A DNA stretch of 11,539 nt from Candidatus Aminicenans sakinawicola JGI OTU-1 (GTDB lineage Bacteria > Acidobacteriota > Aminicenantia > Aminicenantales > Aminicenantaceae): contig AWNV01000080.1 of assembly GCA_000493965.1 (NCBI GenBank), positions 1 to 11,539 of the forward strand. Reading direction: 5' to 3'. A program made the translations under genes and the position numbers. The notes below the pieces were generated by a model. That model did not search any database. It had not been told where the DNA came from and saw only the letters and a program-made list of their open reading frames with translations. Positions 6,671 through 11,539 of this stretch are shown here, piece by piece (the stretch's first letter is position 1; every line of letters starts with the position of its first letter).

Positions 6671-7501
6671 TTAGCTTTTAGATGATTTGATCCGGTTTGA
6701 TTTTTTTTCTAAAGAAATTGGTATATTGACATATCGCTTATTAATAAAATTAAATCGTATAAAAATATTTTTGATAAAAGATTTAAAAAGATAAAAGTAA
6801 TACTTTGATACAGTTTTCTGAATTTTTATCCATGATAAGTTTTCTCTTTGTAAAATATCAGTAATATCTGATATCTCGGTCAATAAATTTTTAGATGAAC
6901 TCTTTTGGTTATCGTGGATCGTGAAGTAAGCCCATTCCCTGTCAATCATTTTTGGAGGATATTTTTTTGATAGCCTTATAAATAAGTCAAAATCCATTGC
7001 CATAAAGTATTTCTTGTTCCAGCCTCCAGCTGCAAGTAAGGCTTCTTTTCTAAAAAATGTTGCCTGTTGCTTAACGATAGATGGCTTTTTTAATAATTTT
7101 TCATAGGTTATCACGGGGCTGCTAATTTCATATTCTATTCCTAATGATGGATATACAAGAGTTATATTACCAACAACCCAATTTGTATTTTCATCTTTAA
7201 AAGCAATTACGACATCATTAAAAATATCTTCTTTATAATAATCATCAGAATTAATCCAACCTATGATATCGCCAGATGCTATTTCCAATCCTTTATTCAG
7301 CGCATCGGCTTGACCTTCATCCTGTTCTGAAACCCATTTCAAGTGAGAATATTTTTTTAGTATAGCTAATGTATTATCTGAGGAGCACCCATCGATTATT
7401 ATGTGCTCTATCTCATTCCAGTTTTGATTTAAAACTGATTTTATATTTTTTTCGATGAACTCGCCCTGGTTAAAAGAGGGCGTTAAAATTGATATTTTCA
7501 T
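6671..7501 (-). CDS. GT2-family glycosyltransferase
   Basis: 276 residues. A GT-A fold, inverting GT2 enzyme of the WcaA/SpsA-like group, cytoplasmic or membrane-associated. The N-terminal nucleotide-binding strand is MKISILTPSFNQGEFIEKNI (1-20). EHIIIDGCSSDNTLAILK (32-49) holds the DG(C)SSD motif, and GWINSDDYY (81-89) holds the metal-binding S-D-D (DxD equivalent). FRKEALLAAGGWNKKYFMAMDFDLFIRLSKK resembles the acceptor-side ED-type region, with MDFD as the likely catalytic acid/base segment. The start ATG 7501 overlaps the TGA of the upstream remnant (ATGA, 7498-7501), implying translational coupling in the former operon. It is closely related to the gene at 8114-8932. The C-terminus is basic and lysine-rich. 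The sugar is unknown. No ORF-disrupting change is seen. Confidence 0.88.
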   Translation of the reverse strand: MKISILTPSFNQGEFIEKNIKSVLNQNWNEIEHIIIDGCSSDNTLAILKKYSHLKWVSEQDEGQADALNKGLEIASGDIIGWINSDDYYKEDIFNDVVIAFKDENTNWVVGNITLVYPSLGIEYEISSPVITYEKLLKKPSIVKQQATFFRKEALLAAGGWNKKYFMAMDFDLFIRLSKKYPPKMIDREWAYFTIHDNQKSSSKNLLTEISDITDILQRENLSWIKIQKTVSKYYFYLFKSFIKNIFIRFNFINKRYVNIPISLEKKSNRIKSSKS

Positions 7502-7680
7502 ACTTCATTTTCCAAAAAGGTTGTCATGTTGTTTTTATGGCAATATTCTTCCAGCTCTGAATAATTATCAACTAAATCGGAAAGCTTTTTTGTTAATTTT
7601 CTCCAACCTTTTTCCCTGATTATAATCATATGATTTGACGGATAGAAAGCCTAAGATATCATTAAATTTATCTATCATAT
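7498..7680 (-). pseudogene. C-terminal remnant of a probable sulfotransferase, frameshifted
   Basis: In two adjacent frames the minus strand reads FYMIDKFNDILGFLSVKSYD (7678 to about 7625) and then REKGWRKLTKKLSDLVDNY followed by SELEEYCHKNNMTTFLENEV (about 7615-7498), ending in TGA that overlaps the ATG of the GT2 gene. A short helix with LGFL-type residues followed by L(S)DL(V)(D)NY.EL......T.FL is how the C-terminal end of PAPS-dependent sulfotransferases of glycan clusters commonly looks; they move sulfate from PAPS to a sugar hydroxyl. The PAPS-binding N-terminal half is absent, and a one-base indel near 7620-7640 breaks what is left. The ATGA overlap shows that this was a real gene's end. 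The family call rests on a short segment; an unrelated carbohydrate-modifying enzyme is possible. Confidence 0.5.
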
Positions 7681-8106
7681 AGAATATTTAAAAAAACTTT
7701 TATATAAGAATTTTTTCATCCTTCGAAAACGGACATATAATAGTTTTGAACTTAGATAACTATGTACACTTATTATGAAATTTAGTCTGAATCTCGAGAG
7801 CAATTTAGCCAATATTGATATAAGATTGCTATAAGACATAAAACTTAAAACAGTATCTTGTTTTATGTTATTAAATAATTTAGCTAATTTAAAAACTAGT
7901 TTAAAAAAACTATATCTGTTTTTCTTTTTTAAATCATATATCTCTACGGCATCTGATACAGCCGAAAGATTAACACCTTTTTTTTCGAATAAAACTAAAA
8001 TTTTTATATACTTATTAGCATCTATATAGTTAATTAGATCAACCAATACTTTTTCTGTTCCTCCCTCTACAAGAGAAGGAATGGTAAACATAACTTTCTT
8101 TTTCAT
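7675..8106 (-). pseudogene. GT4-family glycosyltransferase, N-terminal third only
   Basis: 143 residues that match only the acceptor domain of a GT-B, GT4-type glycosyltransferase. MFTIPSLVEGGTEKVLVDLI (6-25) has the glycine-rich GG(T/A)E loop. YIKILVLFEKKG and LSFMSYSNLISILAKLLSR correspond to the next strands, and LNFIISVHSYLSSK to the strand before the interdomain linker. The donor half with the E-x7-E motif is missing, against a normal total of about 350-380 residues. The frame ends KSFFKYSI at TGA 7677-7675, just where sulfotransferase-like sequence begins in another frame, so a deletion joining two genes is the simplest reading. The start ATG 8106 lies 7 nt after the upstream GT2 stop, in normal operon spacing. 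The product, if made, would not be a functional transferase. Confidence 0.78.
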
Positions 8107-8113
8107 ATCATGT

Positions 8114-8932
8114 TTATTGTAAGATTTTTAATCTAATCATTATCATTTTAACAATTGTTTTGATAATAACAAGCCCAATTGGCAGATAAAATGGGGCTAC
8201 TAATTTTCCCCCTTGATTTCTTCGAGTTTTTAAAGCTTCCTTAAAAAAACCAAATCGATTTTCAAATCTTGTTTTAGTCTTGTCATGACTTCTAAAATTT
8301 GCAAGAACTCTATCTACTCTATAAATATTGCATTTTTTACCAATGCGTAACCAATACTCGTAATCCATAGTAAAATCATAAGTTTCATCCAGATAACCAA
8401 CTTCTTCAAATACTTTTCTTCTATAAAAGACAGTTGGTTGGGGTATTAACCCAGAATATATATTTAAAAGTGTATCATAATTAAATTCTTTATAATTTTT
8501 AATTCTGCATTTTTTAAAATAATAATCATCTTCAAACTTGCCTATAAAAATACCTTTTTTATCCACCCTATTACATCCCCCATATATCATGTCAACATCT
8601 GGATTACTTTGAAAAAACTCAACTACAAATTGGAAAATATTATCTTCGTAATAATCATCAGAATTAATCCAACCAATAATATCGCCTTTGGATTTTATAA
8701 ATCCTTTATTTATTGCATTGGACTGACCTAAGTCTTTTTCATAAACATAGAAAAGTTTATCAGAATATTTATTCTTATATTCTTTTAAAATTTTTAATGT
8801 ACCATCAGAAGAACAACCATCAATAACAATATGCTCTATATTGTCATAATCTTGATAAATCAAGACACTATCTAGCGTTCTTTTGATAAACTGAGCCTGA
8901 TTATATGATGGTGTTATTATAGATATCTTCAT
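8114..8932 (-). CDS. GT2-family glycosyltransferase
   Basis: 272 residues, GT-A fold. MKISIITPSYNQAQFIKRTL (1-20), EHIVIDGCSSDGTLKILK (33-50) and GDIIGWINSDDYYEDNIF (83-100) give the nucleotide-binding strand, the DG(C)SSD motif and the S-D-D metal site. FYRRKVFEEVGYLDETYDF followed by TMDYEYWLRIGKK is the acceptor-side region with the conserved D-x-D/E-x-W(L) pattern of this group. The hydrophobic stretch near the end (FYLPIGLVIIKTIVKMIMI) may anchor the protein to the membrane. It shares many identical blocks with the GT2 at 6671-7501, so the two are likely paralogues that add different sugars to the same repeat unit. It is the first surviving operon gene after the IS21 element, whose left end lies about 90 bp upstream of its ATG; its original promoter or upstream partner may have been displaced. 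Confidence 0.88.
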   Translation of the reverse strand: MKISIITPSYNQAQFIKRTLDSVLIYQDYDNIEHIVIDGCSSDGTLKILKEYKNKYSDKLFYVYEKDLGQSNAINKGFIKSKGDIIGWINSDDYYEDNIFQFVVEFFQSNPDVDMIYGGCNRVDKKGIFIGKFEDDYYFKKCRIKNYKEFNYDTLLNIYSGLIPQPTVFYRRKVFEEVGYLDETYDFTMDYEYWLRIGKKCNIYRVDRVLANFRSHDKTKTRFENRFGFFKEALKTRRNQGGKLVAPFYLPIGLVIIKTIVKMIMIRLKILQ

Positions 8933-9026
8933 AATGATCTAATTTTTTTTGTATATTCTTTACCTATTTAAGCTATAATAGGGCATATATACCTTTGTAA
9001 AAAGCAAGGACTTTTACACAACTTGC

Positions 9027-9091
9027 GGTAAGGATAAATGCATAAGTCCCGGTAAGTAGAAGTGCATAAGCTTCGGTAAACAGGAATACAC
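9027..9091 (+). repeat. IS21 left-end repeats, three copies with 24-bp period
   Basis: GGTAAGGATAAATGCATAAG (9027), GGTAAGTAGAAGTGCATAAG (9051) and GGTAAACAGGAATACAC (9075) start at exactly 24-bp intervals. They match the right-end copies in inverted orientation and are presumably IstA-binding sites. A fourth position (9099) shows only weak similarity. Confidence 0.88.
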
Positions 9092-9113
9092 ATTTTCAGT
9101 GTGCTGGAAATGA

Positions 9114-9857
9114 TCATGCCTCCTTGTTTTGATTTTTTATTCTATAAGACTCACCATCCAGGGTAAAAACTCTGGCGTGATGTAACAACCTGTCCAGCAT
9201 TGCAGTGGTCATTACAGAGTCACCCATCATTTCCGCCCAGGAATCAAAGCTTTTATTGGATGTAACGATTATGGATGTTTTTTCATAGGTTTCACTGATC
9301 AGGTTGAAAAAGAGGTTAGCCTCCCGTTTCTCGATCGGGGTGTAGCCTATCTCATCGATTATAATCAGAGCTGACTTCATGAGACGTTTTATCCTGTATT
9401 CCGATTTCTTCTGCACTTCAGCTGTTTTTAAAAGTTTTATCAGGTTGGTTACTCTTTCAAAACAGACCTTATATCCTTTCTCAACCGCAGCTACTCCAAA
9501 AGCAATCCCAAGGTGAGTTTTGCCCACTCCAGGCGGTCCAAAAAATAACAGGTTTTCCTGGTTATCTATCCAGCGGCAGTCAAGTAGATTTACAGCCTCA
9601 GATTTCCCCATGCCCTTTACCAGGCCAAACTCAAAATCATCTATTTGCTTTATTACAGGAAAATGAGCCGCTGTCATATTTCTTTCCATCCGGCGTTTTA
9701 CTCGATAAGATATCTCAGTAGTAAATATTTTATTTAGGAAGGTAATATAAGAGTCTTTTCTGATCTCCGCATCATTTATCATCTCATCAAGGCTATTGAC
9801 GACCCCTTTGAGACTCAGGGTATTTAAAAAGGTCAGGGTCTGTTCATAGGCTTTCAT
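9114..9857 (-). CDS. istB: IstB, IS21 transposition helper ATPase
   Basis: 247 residues, standard length for the AAA+ ATPase that assembles on DNA and helps the IstA transposase choose and engage target DNA; it is related to DnaC/DnaA-type ATPases. The small N-terminal helical region (1-95) is followed by Walker A GPPGVGKT (107-114), Walker B ALIIIDEIG (163-171), the sensor segment IIVTSNKSF (196-204) and MLDRLLHHARVFTLDGESYR (220-239) with the arginine of the C-terminal sensor region. The start ATG 9857 has AGGGGG about 6 nt upstream and overlaps the restored end of istA by 14 nt, the normal IS21 coupling. The frame is undisturbed, unlike istA. Confidence 0.95.
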   Translation of the reverse strand: MKAYEQTLTFLNTLSLKGVVNSLDEMINDAEIRKDSYITFLNKIFTTEISYRVKRRMERNMTAAHFPVIKQIDDFEFGLVKGMGKSEAVNLLDCRWIDNQENLLFFGPPGVGKTHLGIAFGVAAVEKGYKVCFERVTNLIKLLKTAEVQKKSEYRIKRLMKSALIIIDEIGYTPIEKREANLFFNLISETYEKTSIIVTSNKSFDSWAEMMGDSVMTTAMLDRLLHHARVFTLDGESYRIKNQNKEA

Positions 9858-11404
9858 TGGTTGCCCCCTGTGAGCTTATGATCTTTTTGTAAACCGACAA
9901 GTCCCTGGCCATAACTTTTAAAGGCTCATGATCTCCTTGATAATCTGTGCTTAGCGTTAGGATTGCCAGATCTTCTCTTTCATGCTCGTGCTCAAAAAAA
10001 AATATAAGTATCTTTCAGGTTAGCAAAACTCAGGGTTTCGTTTTCAAGACAGTATTTAAGAGCCTTATTCAGGATGCTAATCTCTATATCTTTACCAAAA
10101 AAGTATCTTTTCGCCTCCAGACATTGGTCCCTCACATATCTGGGAAAAGCCTTAAAGTTTTTGGCTGCAAACTGTTTCCAGTTTCCCCCCTCGAACATAC
10201 CTGCCACTTGTTCTTTAAGCTCTTTTGCTGTTTTGCCTTTTTCCCTTTTAAATTCTCTCTTACATATCTTTTTCCCGGGAATAAGCGAAAGGTCATATTC
10301 AACGATCTCTTCTGCAGTGTAGAGGTCGAAAATAAACAGTTTATGCTGGGTGATATAGACCTCGACCGTTTTGTTCCTGTATTTTAAAGGCAGCTGATAC
10401 TCACAGGCGTTTACAGAGATACAGTCTTTTACGTTTACCTGCCTTTCCTCACGGCCTATAAGCGACTCTTTCCTGAATATGGAGTTGCGCACCGGCCTGA
10501 GGTGCTCTCTTTCGTTTTCGATCAGGATGGCCGGTATCTGTGCTTTGTAGTCTGAGATATTTTCCCGTTAGCACGTCTTTTAAGCCATTTAAAGACACTT
10601 TCGTTTACTTCCTCAATATTAAGAAAATCCCTGGTGTTGAAAAAATTATATTTTACATACTTTATCACATTCTCGATCTTACCTTTCGTTTCAGGATCTG
10701 AAGCCCGGCAGACATACATCCGGATATCCTGCTCTTCGATAAAAAACTTAAAATCATCCGTGTAGATAATGTCTCCGGCATTTTCACTTGCTACCATTAA
10801 ACTGTCTTGATCGATCACCAGCTCTTTAGGTTTCCCCCCCGTAATAATCAAAGCAATTAAGTAGATGATCAATGACTTCCTTTGTCTTAAACGGATGGCC
10901 CTGGAAAATGACATACTTATACCGGCTGGCTGAAAGGACAGCAGCGAAAATAAAAATCTTAAGACCGCTTCTACACGTGTATTGTCCAAAATCAAGCTGC
11001 ATCTGTTTTCCAAAAGGAAGTTCCGGTACCTTCCTATAGGTCCGTATATTCTTATTCAACGTCAGCTTGTCTGTCTCTATAAGATAGCTTATAAAGTTGC
11101 GCAGCGTTTTCTCATTCCCAGGCAGATCGCCGTATCTTTCTTCCAGATAATCATATACAGATGACATATTTAACTTCCGATAATCATTCTTCTCATAAAC
11201 CTCCAGAATGTCCTGTCCATATTCTGTGAAAGCTCTATCACGAAACAGATGATCTGCCCGGTACTCTCTGAAGTCAGCTTCTTCCATTTTGTAATACTTG
11301 GCCGCGGTCCTTCGGTTTATTTCCAACTCCTCAGCTATTTTATTGCTGGAATACCCCTGCCGCTTAAATGTTTTAATCTGTTTGTACATTTTTCGTTTTT
11401 TCAT
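9844..11404 (-). pseudogene. istA: IstA, IS21 DDE transposase, broken by three single-base frameshifts
   Basis: IstA binds the IS ends and carries the DDE catalytic core. The start is ATG 11404 (MKKRKMYKQIKTFKRQGYSS) because GGAGAGGAA precedes it; an in-frame ATG at 11449 lacks such a site. HTH: GYSSNKIAEELEINRRTAAK. Catalytic segments: QLDFGQY (first Asp), ELVIDQDSLMVASEN (second Asp), DPETKGKIENVIKYVKYNFF (Glu). Breaks: a run of 7 C at 10834-10840 turns YYGGKPKE into YYGGET-stop; near 10553-10560 the frame slips between KWLKRRANG and ISDYKAQIPAILIENE; a run of 9 A (9994-10002; T on the coding strand) turns TYIFFEHEHERED into TYIFF-stop. Restoring one base at each gives a continuous protein of about 520 residues ending GATNESL, overlapping istB. 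Either real decay or homopolymer sequencing errors would explain this. Confidence 0.92.
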
Positions 11405-11411
11405 TTCCTCT

Positions 11412-11439
11412 CCTGTAAGGTTTTTTAAAACCCTACAGG
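11412..11439 (-). promoter_or_regulatory. Hairpin in the istA leader overlapping the ribosome site
   Basis: Imperfect inverted repeat just upstream of istA: CCTGTA (11412-11417) pairs with TACAGG (11434-11439), then one mismatch, then GGTTTT (11419-11424) pairs with AAAACC (11427-11432). On the minus strand the end of the stem (ACAGG) runs into the GGAGAGG ribosome site, so a transcript entering from outside could hide the istA start, as in other IS elements. The function is inferred. Confidence 0.5.
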
Positions 11440-11452
11440 AGTTTCCCAAAAA

Positions 11453-11539
11453 AAGGAATTCTGTTCACTCTGAATAGTGTATTTCTGTTTACCTTTAATA
11501 GTGCACTTCTGTTTACCATTGGGTATGTATTTCAGTTTA
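11453..11539 (-). repeat. IS21 right-end repeats, three copies plus one degenerate, 24-bp period
   Basis: On the minus strand: TAAACTGAAATACAT (11539-11525, missing its leading GG at the window edge), GGTAAACAGAAGTGCAC (11517-11501) and GGTAAACAGAAATACAC (11493-11477), then a degenerate AGTGAACAGAATTCCTT (11469-11453). All lie on a 24-bp grid. Confidence 0.88.

Larger units (their letters stand above)
9024..11539 (-). mobile_element. IS21-family insertion sequence (right tip just outside the window)
   Basis: It holds overlapping istA and istB on the minus strand and carries, at both ends, inward-facing repeats of consensus GGTAAACAGAAATACAC spaced exactly 24 bp apart (left 9027, 9051, 9075; right, inverted, 11477, 11501, 11525). 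The left tip is placed near 9024 by the TG dinucleotide just before the first repeat; the right tip is at most a few bases past 11539 because the outermost repeat lacks only its GG. The length of about 2.5 kb is normal for IS21. The target duplication cannot be read because the right flank is missing. The gene set is complete, but istA is frameshifted. Confidence 0.93.

Noticed and set aside
8975..9002. Possible minus-strand promoter (TTTTAC, 16 bp, TATTAT) upstream of the GT2 gene at 8114-8932
   Set aside because: The hexamers are weak and chance matches are frequent in AT-rich DNA; nothing else in the sequence supports it.
9947..10387. 146-codon plus-strand open frame
   Set aside because: Antisense shadow of the C-terminal part of istA.

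Overview
This is an AT-rich stretch of an accessory surface-polysaccharide (O-antigen, capsule or exopolysaccharide) locus that mobile DNA has heavily invaded. A low-GC Gram-negative bacterium is the best guess, because of the Wzy-like, CapK-like and GT2/GT4 gene set on one strand; a Desulfobacterota-type host is possible, but the sequence does not settle taxonomy. I see no ribosomal RNA, tRNA or CRISPR array.

Layout, left to right. 1-950: the 5' part of a GC-rich group II intron on the minus strand, with the start of its reverse-transcriptase ORF running off the left edge. The intron sits inside an IS4-family transposase gene (951-1838, with an in-frame stop), and that IS sits inside a glycosyltransferase gene of which only the first ~45 codons remain (2016-2159): three nested levels. 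2165-3496: an intact CapK/PaaK-like adenylate-forming enzyme. 3497-3816: no convincing gene. 3817-4149: the C-terminal remnant of a Wzy/O-antigen-ligase-type membrane protein. 4142-5302: an intact-looking GT4 glycosyltransferase whose leader was cut off by an IS3-family element (about 5315-6505). That element carries a frameshift in orfA and a deletion plus frameshift in orfB, but its orfA/orfB frameshift heptamer is still recognisable. 6671-7501: an intact GT2 glycosyltransferase. 7498-8106: a junction between the N-terminal third of a GT4 gene and the C-terminal end of what looks like a sulfotransferase, itself frameshifted. 8114-8932: a second, closely related GT2 gene. 9024-11539: an almost complete IS21-family element with intact istB, an istA broken by three one-base frameshifts in or near homopolymers, and regularly spaced 24-bp terminal repeats at both ends.

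How the genes work together. All polysaccharide genes read leftwards with very short gaps or ATGA overlaps, as in one transcription unit. GT2 and GT4 enzymes would build a repeat unit on the cytoplasmic face of the membrane, a Wzy-type protein would polymerise it, and CapK-like and sulfotransferase enzymes would modify it. At least three of the seven polysaccharide genes are truncated, so the locus as it stands is probably an eroding or rearranged glycan cluster. I found no convincing undescribed defence or signalling system; what deserves attention is the nested insertions, the gene-remnant junctions and the IS architecture.
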